The notes: generated by a model not told the origin, from the sequence alone. A stretch of 64,000 nucleotides of DNA from Paratinospora sagittata (GCA_035771175.1 CM069612.1:29398150-29462149); one strand, 5' to 3'. Numbered from the stretch's first letter, positions 46,683 through 59,528 are shown. Translations and numbers: made by a program.

Positions 46683-47325
46683 AAAAGATTAAATTTAAAA
46701 ATATTTTCTCTTGTGTAGATATAAACTTAGGTACATTTTCTTTTTCCTAAATCCTTCATTATTATTATTATTATTATTATTATAGGCATGATTCATAGAT
46801 TTTCATAACGAAATGCATTACTTATACATAGTAGGCCACAGGTTATGTTACCTTTTTTTGTTTCCATTTAAAAAAACAATCATCTAAATTTAGATATTTT
46901 TTTCCTTTTTCTAATTGTTCTCTCTCTCTAATTTTTCAAGTACCTCTGTTCCAACATATGGATGATCTTGTCCTAAAAAACATATGCGAAATCCCTCATA
47001 TTTCCCAGGGAGAAGTGGTAAATTGCTCTGAGAACTAATTTCAAATATATAACAATATGAACTTATGATTACACTTACAACAACACATCTAAATCTTAAA
47101 ATGTTAGTGATAATTAAGGAAATTAATCCAAATCAAACTTTATCAAAATAAATAAAACCAACCTCTACAAAGTAACTAGAAAAAATCTCAGTCACTAATT
47201 CTCAACTATTTTGATTAATACAGATAACCAGAATGTTATTTGTACGGGGGGCAGCCAATTAGTACTAAGAGATGCATGGTGTAAAAAGTTGTTGCATGCT
47301 TGACCCAGGTAACTTCACTAGAGAC

Positions 47326-47648
47326 TGTTGTGCGCAGCGGAATCGAATATCAAAGCAATCGAATGCAAAAGTAAATAATTGAAGCAAGAACACAAACATT
47401 TACGTGGTTCGGTGAAACTCCGCCTACTCCACGGAAGATGAGAATCACTAATTGGAGAATTCCAAAAGGAGAGTGTAAAATATGCTTCAAAACTCTCATA
47501 CCCTCAAAATACAGTAATAGGGTATTTTATAATAATCAGAGGTTTGGTTCAACTCAAACACTAATAGAAATTAGGGTTTGCTTCAAATACTAACTTCATA
47601 ATAAAATGACATAAACGCCCACGAATAGGACGAGCCAAATAATCAACA
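47326..47648 (-). repeat. Copia 3' LTR
   Basis: On the - strand it begins TGTTGATTATTTGG and ends GCGCACAACA, with terminal inverted TGTTG/CAACA. 323 bp. Confidence 0.93.
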
Positions 47649-47662
47649 AATCTCCACCTTGG
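47649..47662 (-). other. Polypurine tract of the copia element
   Basis: The complement reads CCAAGGTGGAGATT, immediately upstream of the 3' LTR, where plus-strand DNA synthesis is primed. Confidence 0.75.
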
Positions 47663-47719
47663 CGAGATTGCCTAAACAAACCAATCACCAATCTCATCTC
47701 CAAATGCGCCCGAAAGCGC

Positions 47720-50700
47720 TCAGGTTCTAATGACATTGATCAAGTTCAAACAATGCTCAAACTTGATCGCTGGTACAATCTTGGTCAACATGTCTGCAGG
47801 ATTATCTTTTGTATGGATCTTCATCAATGAAATCTCACCATCCTCGATAACCTCTCGAACAAAATGAAAATGGACATCAATGTGTTTTGTTCTTGCATGA
47901 TGCACCTGGTTCTTTGCCAAATGAATAGCACTCTGACTATCACAATGAACTGTGACACTATCTATAGTAACCCTCACGTCACCAAGCAAACCAAATAGCC
48001 AAATGGCCTCCTTAATAGCCTCTGTCATAGCAATATACTCTGCCTCTGTAGTAGACAAAGCAACTGTAGACTGCAACGTAGACCTCCAACTCACCGGTCC
48101 TCTAGAAAGTGTAAACACATACCCACTAGTAGAACGACGCTTATCCAAATCACCTGCAAAGTCCGAATCCACATATCCATCCAAATGTAAACCAAGTCTG
48201 TCATCCTTTTCAAATACCAATCCAACATCCAAAGTACATGAAATGTACCGTAAAATCCATTTCACTGCTTGCCAATGTTCTTTTTCTGGGTCATGCATAT
48301 ACCTGCTAACCATACTAACTGCTTGTGAAATGTCTGGTCTCGTACACACCATTACATACATCAAACTGCCAACTGCACTTGCATATGGAACCTTAGCCAT
48401 AAAACTACGTTCCTCATCTGTACGTGGAGCCATCAAAGCACTGAGCTTAAAGTGAGGAGCCAACGGTGTACTAACAGGTTTGACCTATTCAATTCCAAAC
48501 AGATGCAAAACCTTTTTCAAATATTGTGTCTGATTCAAACACACTGTACTCTTCACTCTGTCTCTTCTAATTTCCATACCAAGTATTTTCTTAGCTTTTC
48601 CAAGATCTTTCATTTCAAATTCAGTATTTAACTGAGTCTTCAAATATTCTATCTCCACCTTGCTCTTAGATGCAATAAGCATATCATCCACATATAAGAG
48701 CAAATAAATAAACGATGAATCGGGAAGCTTACGAAAATACACACAATGATCATAACTGCTTCGAGTGTACTGCTGACCAATCATAAATCTGTCAAATCGC
48801 TTGTACCATTGTCTGGGAGACTGTTTCAAACCATAAAGAGACTTGTTCAATTTGCAAACGAGATTTTCTTTACCAGGTACCTTAAAACCTTCAGGTTGAG
48901 ACATATAAATCTCTTCTTCCAAATCACCATGGAGGAAAGCGGTCTTCACATCCAACTGTGCTAATTCCAAATCAAAATGTGCAACCAAAGCAAGCAAAAT
49001 ACGAATAGACGAGTGCTTGACAACATGTGAAAATATTTCATTGTAGTCTACACCCTCAGTCTGAGCATACCCCTTTGCAACTAATCTGGCTTTGTATCTC
49101 ACATTATTCATCTCTACAGAACCTTCCTTTTTGGTGAAAACCCATTTGCATCCAATAGCTTTCTTACCCTCTGGAGGTCGAACTAATTCCCAAGTCTGAT
49201 TCTTATGAAGAGATTGCATCTCCTCATCCATAGCCTTTGTCCAGTCTGCACTGTCAGAATACTGCATAGCTTCTTTATAACTGGTAGGAATACCATCTTC
49301 AATAACTGGGAGTACATATGCCACCATATCTTCAAAACGAGCAGGTATGCGAATATCTCTTCGCTGTCTACGGGAGGCAATAGAATCTGACTGTCGTAGG
49401 ATTGCTGGGGTTGAATTCTCAAAAAACTGATCTTTCACCATCTGTAACACCTGTGCGGTTGGGACTTGTCTTCATAGCAACATCAAACTCCACCTGCTCA
49501 GGAGCATCTTGATTGTTCTGTTTCGACTGAATACCTTGTTGGGGAGATTTATTTAGAACTCCTGATTCATCAAAAGTAACATCTCTGCTGATGATAGACT
49601 TCTTTGATTCAGGACACCAGATCTTGAACCCCTTCACACCTTTATCAAAACCCAAGAAAATACTTTTCTTGGCTCTAGGATCCAACTTGTCTTCCCTGAC
49701 ATGAAAGAAAGCAGAACAACCAAATACATGTAATGAATCATAATCATGTGCAGGTTTACCTGACCAAGCCTCAATAGGTGTTTTCTTGTCAAGTGCAGCT
49801 GATGGTAGTCTGTTGACCAGATGACATGCATAGCGAAGTGCTTCTGCCCAAAACTGTTTGCCTAACCCAGCATTAGACAACATACATCAAACTTTCTCTA
49901 GTAAAGTACGATTCATACGCTCAGCAACTCCATTCTGTTGTGGTGTATTTCGAACTGTGAAGTGTCTGACAATTCCTTCATCCTGGCATACCTTCATAAA
50001 TGGATCTGAAGTATATTCTCCACCATTATCTGATCTAAGCATTTTAATTTTCCTGCCAGTCTGATTCTCAATCATTTTCTTCCATGATAAGAAGTGTTCC
50101 AAAACTTCACTTTTCTGACGCATTGTATACACCCAAACTCTCCGAGAGTAGTCATCAACAAATGAAACAAAATAATGCTTACCTCCCAAAGATGCCACTT
50201 TGGTAGGTCCCCAAACATCTGTGTGAACATAATCAAGTATACCTTGAGTACAGTGAATAGTTGTACCAAACTTGACTCGAGTCTGTTTCCCCAAAACACA
50301 ATGTTCACAAAATTCCAATTTGCAAATTTTAGCACCTTTCAACAAATCTTGTTTAACCAGTGCGTGCAAAGATTTCTCACCAGCATGTCCAAGTCGCCTG
50401 TGCCATAACTCAGTAGTATCATCTGTAGATACATATGCAACTGTGCTCGCTCTACCCATAACTGTACTACCCTGCAAAAAATACAAGTTATTTCTTCTTG
50501 TACCTTTCATCACTATCAATGCTCCCAAAACAATCTTCAAAATACCGTCTTCAATTGTGATCTTGAAGCCTTTTGATTTTAATGCACCCAAAGAAATTAG
50601 ATTCTTCTTCAAGTCTGGTACATACCGAACTTCCTTCAAATCCCTGATTGTTCCATCATGTAATTTCAATTGTACTGTACCTATCCCTTTTGTCTCACAT

Positions 50701-51680
50701 ATATCATTATTACTCATAAAAACAGATCCACCGACGAATTCATCGAGAGTAGAAAAATATTCTCTATTTGGACACATATGATAGGTGCAGCCTGAATCCA
50801 AAATCCAATCCTCAGATTGACATACCAAAGATGAACAAACCAGTGAAATATCTGAATCTGAATCCTTCACTTGTGCAATATTTGAAGTAACTCTGTTCTG
50901 ATTTTTATTCTGCAATTTCGGACAGTCTTTCTTCCAATGCCCCGTCTCGTAGCAATATCCACATTCATTCTTTGCAGGAATTCTTCTTTCTGATGATTTC
51001 CCTCTCGACTTAGATCGAGATTTTCTATCTTTCTTTCCTTGCTTCTGTTCAGATCTACCCCTTATTACCAAAGCTGACGAAGTCTCCTTGCTGTCATGTT
51101 TATCCTTTTTACGATACATGTGGTTAATCAAAGCAAAAGATACCTCATCATAATTAATTGCTTTCTTTCCATGCAATAAAGTAGTAGAAAAATGTTCATA
51201 TTCATCGGGTAATGAATTCAGTAAAAGAACACCCTTATCCTCATCAGAAATAGTAACATCCAAATTTAATAAATCAGCAAGTAATTGATTAAATTCTTCC
51301 AAATGTTCAGTCATGGAATTACCTGGTTTGTAGTCAAACCTGTAGAGCTTTTTCTTCAAATAAATTCGATTTTCAATGCACTTGGTCATGTACTTATCTT
51401 CTAATTTCTGCCAAAGTTCCTTAGCCTCAGTTACTTTCATAACAGAATACTTTTGTTCCTTCGCCAAACATAATCTCATGGTACCACAAGCTTGACGATT
51501 AATTTTCTTCCAAGTCTTCTCATCCATATCAACAGGTTTTTCTTCCAAAGCAACGTCTAAATCTTGTTGGGCTAAGACATCAAGAACTTCACATTGCCAC
51601 ATTCCAAAATTGTTCTTGCCATTAAATTTTTCAACTTCAAAGTTCGCATTCGAGACCTTCGAAGAACTTTCCATCTTCAA
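47720..51680 (-). pseudogene. Copia gag-pol polyprotein, interrupted
   Basis: On the - strand, from the ATG at 51680: a UBN2-type GAG, a CCHC zinc knuckle (CGYCYETGHWKKDC, about residue 245), an aspartic protease site (DSGCTYHMC, about 300), a GAG_pre-integrase zinc site and an integrase core (HTDVWGP, SDNGGEY, GVAERMNRTL). The frame stops at 49887-49889, a TGA where an Arg codon (CGA) is expected, then continues as 49883-49419. A frameshift near 49430-49450 leads to reverse transcriptase (49450-48485; 'LDVKTAFLHGDL', YVDD). A TAG at 48485-48487 interrupts just before the RNase H part (48463-47720; 'RPDISQAVS', 'DSDFAGD', 'TEAEYIA', 'HARTKHIDV'). Two nonsense changes and one frameshift make it non-autonomous. 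Confidence 0.93.
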
Positions 51681-52085
51681 TTTTTCAAAGAACCAGATTC
51701 ACGTTGAGCAAAAGCAAACACGCCAAAATTGCTCACGGTCCAATTTGAAGATCAAGAAACCAATCAATTTTGTGATAAAATAATCACAACTAAAGTGAAA
51801 ATTTTTGTTTCAAAACTTCACGTTCAGCCACAAAAAATTTGTCTTTTATGCAAAAAGACCAAAAAAAACTTGAAGAACCAAGTTCTTCTTCACGGTTGAC
51901 ACAAAAAAAAATCACGTTATTTTAATTTTTTTTTTTTCAATTTCAACGCCCAAAACAGTAATAACGTTAAAACAAAAAACAAAAGTTAAACGTGATCTTT
52001 TGTTTCTTACCACGGCGATACAACCCGTCGTCAAGAACGTTCTTCTTCTTCAAATCGTTCTTCGAATCCAATTTCAGAACCCAAA

Positions 52086-52097
52086 GCTCTGATACCA
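52086..52097 (-). other. Primer-binding site of the copia element
   Basis: The complement TGGTATCAGAGC lies 3 bp inside the 5' LTR and matches initiator tRNA-Met, the usual primer of plant copia elements. Confidence 0.88.
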
Positions 52098-52100
52098 ATT

Positions 52101-52422
52101 TGTTGTGCGCAGCGAAATCGAATATCAAAGCAATCGAATGCAAAAGTAAATAATGAAAACAAGAACACAAAGATTTACGTGGTTCGACGAAACTCCGCCT
52201 ACTCCACGGGAGATGAGAATCACTAATTGGAGAATTCCAAAAGGAGAATACAAAATATGCTTCAAAACTCTCATACCCTCAAAATACAGTAATATGATAT
52301 TTATAATAATGAGAAGTTTGGTTCAACTCAAACACTAATAGAAATTAGGGTTTGCTTCAAATATTAACTTCATAATAAAATGACATAAACGCCTACGAAT
52401 AGAACAAGCCAAATAATCAAGA
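52101..52422 (-). repeat. Copia 5' LTR
   Basis: 322 bp. On the - strand it should start TGTTG but reads TCTTG through a change at the outer border; it ends CAACA. It carries the promoter for the element. Confidence 0.92.
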
Positions 52423-54621
52423 GAGCCGAGCTTCTTTCATGGTCGCCGACCCTTCGTCGTTCACGTTGGTGACGCTCAAAACTAAAGAAGCATTTTCAAG
52501 AGGATTTTGCCTTCTGATGATGATGTTTGTTCATTGATTCCATTGCATACACGATTGTTTCAATTTCATTGATGGATGAATCTTTAGATTATTTTAAAGG
52601 CTTCCGTGCCAACAGATGATGAGTAGAAATATATAGATTTGTCTGCAGGAGCAGTGATTATTAATGTTGAGTAGTACCGATGATTTGACTAATTTGAATT
52701 CTTTATCTTTTTTATAGACAAGGTGAAGATGATCACAGTGTCCTTGGTAAAGACAGTTAATTAATTATCCGAGCATTTAATGGAAAATATTTCTGTATGA
52801 ATCATATCTCGAAAAATCTTTTTCCATGGGATCCCATCTTGCACGACTACTAATGCCTCATTGGTATAAGATCCCAATGCATCTCCTTTAAATCCTAATC
52901 TACCACTCGGTGCTCTGTATAGCCTTATACCACTTAATAAATTGGGTTTTACCATCACATTCAATATGATGACCCATCGTGACATTTAATGCTGTGTACA
53001 GCGTTATACCACTAAATAAATTGCGCTGTAACATCACATTTAATGGCTTTTACAATTCCATTTAATGCTCGTTTGACATGTAATGCACTTTACAACCGCA
53101 CTGTACAGCCTTTTACTTTTATTAGTAGTAGTACTATTACGTAATGATTTGATATGATACCTGAAAAGAAAAGAGATAAGAAGAACACGATTTTTCATGA
53201 AGTTGGGAGAGTCGGAAACGAGTGGAAGGGCGTCTGGTCGAGTTTACCATGAACTATGAACTATGAACAGTTATATTGGAGAATATATTCCCTTAATTTT
53301 TAAAGTGCACGTCCTTCAGGGAATATGAACAAAAAAATGTAGGATTAAGTACAATTAAAGTTGCACTTTCTCCCACATGAATCAATTCGTTCAATAAAGA
53401 GAATTTTGACTACTTAGCTTTATTTGAATTAAGATTAATAATTTTTGGATATTCCATTATCAAACACCAAATGTACCATTAAAAGGGAAAAATATTGCAA
53501 TATTATTTTCTGGCCACAACTATTTCTCCACCTCTTACTTTAGGGTAACATGCTATACCTTATTTTATATTTTTTTTTAAATATTAATTTAACTATAAAA
53601 TAATATAATTATATTCATTGAATATATGTAATTTATATATTTTAATATATGTAATAAATAATTTAATAAATATAAATATATAATTATATTATTTCACAGT
53701 TAAATTAATATTTAAAAAAAAATATAGAATAAGGTATCAAAATTTTAAAAAATATTTAATAAATATATAATATTCCCTTTCTTTCTTTCTTTTTTTATGT
53801 GGTATCAAAATTTTTCGTTTCTTTTGTGTACGAGGATTTTTATTTTTATTTTTTTTTAAGGCAACGAGTGGACAAGGATTGATTAATCTACTAATCCCAC
53901 TAAAAACGACCTCTTAAGACGAGATTCCCAACAATTAATAACTTCATAATGTTTTCAATTATTCTTATCTTGACCTGCAACGAATCCCATTAAAAAAAAA
54001 CAACAATACTCGAAATTTTCTTGTCTTCAAAAGATTTCTACTCAAGCAACTAATACTCATGATTTTTAGGTAAGAGTGTGAGTTGACCGACCTGATCAAT
54101 TTGACTAAATCCAATTATAACCGATTGGTTAGGTTGGCTTGGTTTGGGTTAATAAATTTTCAATCCGACTTGATTTGAATTGGATTGAGTTTGACCCCAA
54201 ATTAATCGAACGACATTTCCCCTAAATTAAAACTAAATTAATTTTTTTTATTATAACCTATATGATAAAATATATTATTACTGAAATGTTTCCAATTATT
54301 TTATAACACTCTTATTGATTGAGTTAATTTGTATTAAAACTACTATAAAATCTAAAGCCAACCCGTAAGCTGAACTAATTTAAGTTAGGTTAGGTTGAAA
54401 AATACATAGAGTTTGAAAAACCATTTTGCCGAGTGCATTATTACGAACCCCTGACTCAGATACGTGCCACGCTACTGCCGCGTGACGCATGTCTCCCTTT
54501 TTTTATTTAAAAAAGAAAAGAAAAGAAACTACATAAGGAAGGACTCCTTCCGTCTGTAGTGCGCGTGACCACGCGCCACAATTGTAGGTGTGGTTACTAG
54601 TAATCTCCCTTTTTAGAATAT

Positions 54622-54679
<58 letters not shown>

Positions 54680-55082
54680 GTGTTTTAATCAAATATTACC
54701 TATTTCTTCTTCTTCATGATATTTTTTATAATATTTTTCAGTGATCTTCATGATTTTTTCATCGCATCTACAAGGTATTTTATTTTAAAAGTTTTTTCCT
54801 CCTTTGTTAAAAATTAAATACCTCTAGCTTATTCTCTCAATTGAATAATTTTTTGTTGTTGTTGTAGATGAATATTTCAAATACAAATAAATCCATTATT
54901 GAGGCTCAAGGAATGTTTTTAATTTTATTTTATTTTATTATTAAATAGGAATGCCTGTAGGTTTTTATTAGATTAGGCTTCATCTTACATTGATTTAGAA
55001 TTTGATTATTTTTAAATAGTTTTAATTTTGTTATATTTTGCTTCATAGAAATTGTAATTAACTATAAGAGGATTTTGGTATC
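52423..55082. other. Spacer with Csl-type upstream relic
   Basis: No intact gene. 53030-53350 resembles 31440-31930 upstream of Csl-3 ('cctgaaaagaaaagagata', 'aagttgggag', 'gagtggaagg'). A (TA)n tract lies at about 54634-54676. The rest is AT-rich and unassigned. Confidence 0.5.
54634..54676. repeat. (TA)n microsatellite
   Basis: About 20 TA units after a short (CATA)n tract. Confidence 0.9.
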
Positions 55083-55570
55083 GAAGATGTAAAAGCTACC
55101 CCAACTGACCAAGAGAATGAAAATAATGTTAGTCGAACTCCATCGAGTGGTAATAATCCATTAGAAAGTCACAATGAAAGTGAAAATATTGATCAATGGT
55201 GCCCAACGATTGGTATGGTCTCTGATAATGTAAACGAAGCATATGTAATTTATAATGACTATGCTAAAAGAATTATTTTTAGCGTCAAAAAGAGAAAAAT
55301 AAATAAATATTGTAAGGATCCTGAAAAAATAAGACTTCAAAGATTGTCTTACTCATATGAAGGTAAATATTGTAAGAAAAACACTCTACAAAATAGAAGG
55401 GAAGGGACAATAGAAGATTTGGATGTAAGGTAATGTTTGAGATTGATAATGATGATAAATATAGATTGAATAAATTCGAGTAAGAGCATAATCACGAGCT
55501 ATTTCCACCTAATAGATCGCATCTAAGTCGGTCATTTGATAGTTAATTTGAACCCTCAACAAGTATCTCA
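55083..55570 (+). pseudogene. FAR1/FHY3-type DNA-binding domain relic
   Basis: The translation from about 55195 ('WCPTIGM ... NEAYVIYNDYAKRIIFSVKKRK') matches the start of the FAR1 domain, a zinc-finger domain derived from Mutator-like transposases. It continues through 'SYEGKYCKK' to 55435. After a frame change, '...EHNHELFPPNRSHLSRSF' (about 55488-55545), the C-terminal His-rich end of the domain, is readable but interrupted by stops. An Asp/Glu/Asn-rich leader precedes it. Neither the transposase core nor the SWIM finger follows, so it is a truncated relic of a FAR1-family gene or a MULE. Confidence 0.75.
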
Positions 55571-56894
55571 TTTAGATTAAGTATTATAATGTTTTGTAGT
55601 TATCATATTTTAATTTTTATTAATTCTTAATTTCGTTTTTTTAGTTGTCTTCGACTCATAAATATTTCTTGAAAAATTATGTGCAACTCTAGGTTTTTTT
55701 TTTTTTTTTTCAAAAATGGTAAAAAAGTAATGACTTTAATCTTATATTTTAGACTCTGTTCTTTTCATAATGCGATGAAATAATAATAATAATAATAATA
55801 ATAATTGTTGTTTTAAGGAACCCCATAAGAGATATTTTGATGATTTCAAACTACTCCATCTTATGATCTAATGAGTTTATTGAGTATTTCAGTAAAACAA
55901 TATGAAGATGATCATATCTCAAGAAGAATTTATTCCATTGGGCTTATACCAAGTCATGACAAATCAAGTCAACAAGGATCAAGATCAAGAACTATAAAAG
56001 GTTTCATGTCAGTATAGATTTGTAGGACTTTATTTTATAACAATTCAACAAATCTATGACAAAACAAGCTTTACGAAAATATCTTGATTCTTAGTGAAAA
56101 TAAGTTTGATCGATTTATTTAAGTATTTAAAAATGAATTTCAAACTATTTGAATGTTTTTCCAAGTGTTTGATTTGATCTGAAAAGCACAAAATAGGTTT
56201 TGATTTAATTAGATTTCAAAGATTGAACAATCAAAAAAATCATGTTAAGTGTCATTGAGGACGCTGATGATTGAGGTCTAGGACGCTAATGCAGAGGCTA
56301 GTCATTTAATATCAAGCCAACACTGTAGGACGTTAATCCTCTATTAGGACGCTACTAGTTTTTGGAAACGTTTAAACATGTTTTCAAGTAGGATGTTGAT
56401 ATGTGATTAGCGCCCTCCCTGATTTTCTGGGAAACTAGTCAATCAGACGCTAATGCAGATTAGCGCCCTCCTTAAGCTAACTAAGAACAACTTTGTTGGT
56501 GCAAGATTTGACCAACACCAGTAGACGATGAGGTGAAGGGAAGATGTTGATCAAGAATTCGTCGGAGTGCTAGAGAAATTGCTGAAGGTTGATTATTTGA
56601 GAGAGGGAAAACAAGAGAATACAGGCTATCGTAAGGAACACCGGTGTGGTGTCAGCCAAAGACCTTCTGATGCCTAAGTTAGTTCAGAGCTCCGTAGAGT
56701 TAGTATCACTGAACTGAGTTGATAATTGGTTTGAGTTGCTTACTCCCCCTTAGGGACTGTAATCTTTTTATAGAGAGAGTTTGAGGTCTTTGGCTTTGTA
56801 GTAGTGTTGTAGAATCAGGAATCCAAATCATGTTGGGAGAGCATGTTTGATTCCAGGTAGAACTAAGAAGATTTGGTATGATCCTTGTAAGATT
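55571..56894. other. Spacer, no gene recognised
   Basis: Contains an (AAT)n tract at about 55780-55803 and a short degenerate repeat built on 'aggacgctaatgcag' / 'gattagcgccctcc' at 56255-56480. No coding evidence. Confidence 0.4.
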
Positions 56895-57521
56895 ATAATT
56901 GTCACGACGCCCCTGACGTAAGCTGACGTCATGACCGGCACAGCGTACTATACACTGTACAAACCCATATACAGTATATAATACACTGTCAGCCTTCACG
57001 TACTCTCACAAACATTCCCAAAATGTACAGAATATTTTTTTTTTTTTTTATACCACACATCAAATCAAATTCCATATATATAAAGAGGATCATTCCATTC
57101 ACATTGATTTCATTCATTCCACAAATGAAATTCTCACCAACTAAATATCTATGATCATCTCATTTCATCATCCCAAGCATTATATAATCTTACCACACAA
57201 CCCATCTAGGTGATATTACATATATATCGTGTGTGATAATTATACATATCAAAATAACGTAAATAATATTGATTTCCTCCAAGCATACATACACCTACCA
57301 GACAAGTTTCTTTTCCCTTCGACTCAATACCTGAAAGATTGGAGGAAATGGGGTGAGCAAACAACAGCTCAGTGAATATAGTTCTTGAGATGACAATTAT
57401 ATGCATTTAGAGCAATATGACATTTAAAATCATTTCAAACACTTATTCAACACATGCATCATTCAACAAATATATTATACATGCCAACAACATAAATTGC
57501 ATGATTTTCAATATCATAATG

Positions 57522-57699
57522 CACAATCTCCCTCCTCCGCAAGGCAAGAGAGCGGGTCTAACCCTTGTATGGTCGTACAAGGTAGACACAACTTCTCATG
57601 ACCCAATTCACACAATCTCCCTCCTCCGCAAGGCACGAGAGCGGGTCTAACCCTTGTATGGCCGTTACAAGGTAGCCACAACATCTCATTACCCAAGTA
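57522..57699. repeat. 89-bp tandem repeat inside the solo LTR
   Basis: Units 57522-57610 and 57611-57699 both start CACAATCTCCCTCCTCCGCA and contain 'gagcgggtctaacccttgta'. Confidence 0.85.
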
Positions 57700-58299
57700 A
57701 CAGTCATTTCAAGGATCGCAACCCTTGTTAGGACAGACCTAACGAAATGACAATGAGGAATCGCAAAGCCTCATCATTACAAACTCCAATGCTAAAATTA
57801 GTTTGCATGATCCATAAAACTCAATGCCTTATATATAATATCACATGCGTACAATCAAACAGTTTATATGCGTACAATGTCATACAAGAACCAAATCAAG
57901 AAAACTATACTCACAGTACAACACGTTCAACTTAAACCCAATCATCGTCGCTTTCGAGTCCAGCTCCAAGTTAAATCCAACGAATTTAACCTGTCATAAT
58001 CACTCCATAATTCAATTTCTTGTATTCATATCTATTTACATCTTTCATTTCTCAACTCACTTCAAATCACGAATAATAAATCCATTTAGGACTCATAAGC
58101 AGTTGAAGAAACTACTATCTCGTTTCTGTGGTCAATCTAGATATTTTCAAAAGAAAGAACAGTGAAAATAGATTTTCACGACACCATATACTTAGTTACT
58201 AAAACTATCACCTCATATCCAAAAATCACAATTTTAGCATCGAAACGTCCGGAATTCAGTTCTCTATGATTCTGTGATCTCAAACCGGAGTTTCATTGG

Positions 58300-58530
58300 A
58301 TGCACATCACTGTTCACAATACTATTCACTTTTACTATTCATTTTCACTATTCACTATTACTATTCACTATTACTATTCACTATTCATTTTCACTATTTA
58401 CTATTTACTATTCATTTTTAGTATTCACATTTACTATTTACTATTCACTATTCACTATTCACTATTACTATTTACTATTTACATTTACTATTCACTATTT
58501 ACTATTACCATTTATTTTTACTATTCATCC
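58300..58530 (+). repeat. ACTATTCA / ACTATTTA short-period repeat tract
   Basis: About 25 degenerate copies of a 6-9 bp unit (ACTATTCA, ACTATTTA, ACTATTAC), entered through 'cactgttcac'. A related CACTGTTCAC core builds the tract at 42170-42690. Confidence 0.85.
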
Positions 58531-59528
58531 GAAAGATGTATATTGTATTAAAATTGTCCAACGGCTCCAAAAATCATAAAATTGAATCTAACCACATATT
58601 CGGGTTTCTAACAGTCCAGGAAGCATTTTTCTAGCTTCATAGCGGGTTTTCATTCACGTTGGGGTCAAAACCCCAATTTGTCAAAACGCCGTAAAACGGC
58701 TCCCACAGTCAAAATTAGTCCGCTAGAATCGTTACATCTAGCTTAGATAGAATTTTCACGAAGAAAGGGAGTGAAAATTGCTTACCGTGGGTTCGGATTT
58801 CGGCAAATCTCGCGTTCTTCCGCCGTTTCCTCTTCTTTCTTCCTTCCGTCGTTCTTCTCTGAACTTCTCTTTCCTTCTCTGGCTTCTTTTCTCTTTCTCC
58901 AGCAACCCCTTTCATCTTTTCTTTTCTATTATTTTTTTTTTCTTTCTCTTGTGACCACGTTGGAAAGAGACAAGCCACTCCTCTTTATCTTCTTTTCTTT
59001 TGTTTTATTCACTTTGTTTGGACGTTGGTGAGAGAATTGAGAGTGAGATCATTTTGTTTTATTATTTGTTTTTTTTTTTATTCAATTCTTTGTCTCTTGG
59101 TGGAGATAAGAAATCATTTTCTTTTTATTTTATTATTCCTTTTATTTTTCAACGTTAGATGGTGGAAAGAGATTGAAATAAGATAGTTGATATTTGATCC
59201 CATACTCCTCCTCTAACTTAATAAAACAACTTTTCCCCATTTTAATATTTAACTTTCATTCCTTAAATCATTTAATAATTCAATTTCAATCCACACCATT
59301 TTAATTCACTCCAATTAATCAATTTAATTCAACTCAGTCTACATATCTAATTAATCAACCCCATAAATTAATTATTTATAGACGCGTATATTTAACGCAT
59401 ACGTATCAAATACGTGTAGTATCACGTGTATATTTAGCTTATACGTATAAAATACGTATATTATACATCTCGATATACGCGTACTTCAACGTATTTATTT
59501 AATTAAAATTACGGGATGTTACAATAAT

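Larger units (their letters stand above)
47326..52422 (-). mobile_element. Complete Ty1/copia LTR retrotransposon
   Basis: About 5.1 kb in reverse orientation: 5' LTR 52101-52422, primer-binding site, gag-pol, polypurine tract, 3' LTR 47326-47648. Domain order GAG, protease, integrase, reverse transcriptase, RNase H defines Ty1/copia. The flanks GAGAC (47321-47325) and GAGCC (52423-52427) match at four of five positions, a decayed target duplication. By a hand count the LTRs differ at about 20 of 322 positions plus one indel (about 6%), a moderately old insertion. It cannot move by itself because pol is interrupted. Confidence 0.95.
56900..59523. mobile_element. Solo LTR of 2.6 kb
   Basis: Starts TGTCACGACGCCCC and ends GGGATGTTACA (TG...CA, with TGT/ACA inverted ends). 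It is flanked by a perfect 5-bp duplication, ATAAT (56895-56899 and 59524-59528). There is no gag-pol and no internal direct copy of its ends, so it reads as a solo LTR left by recombination between the two LTRs of a long-LTR element (Ty3 type is likely from its size; not proven). It contains an 89-bp tandem repeat and an ACTATTCA-rich tract. Confidence 0.8.

Noticed and set aside
47952..48455. A + strand ORF of 167 residues
   Set aside because: It is antisense to the copia RNase H frame and has no domain of its own.
50272..50781. A + strand ORF of 169 residues
   Set aside because: It is the reverse-strand shadow of the copia GAG/protease/integrase coding region.
58715..58978. A - strand Lys/Glu/Arg-rich ORF
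   Set aside because: It arises from a polypyrimidine stretch in the solo LTR; composition alone explains it.
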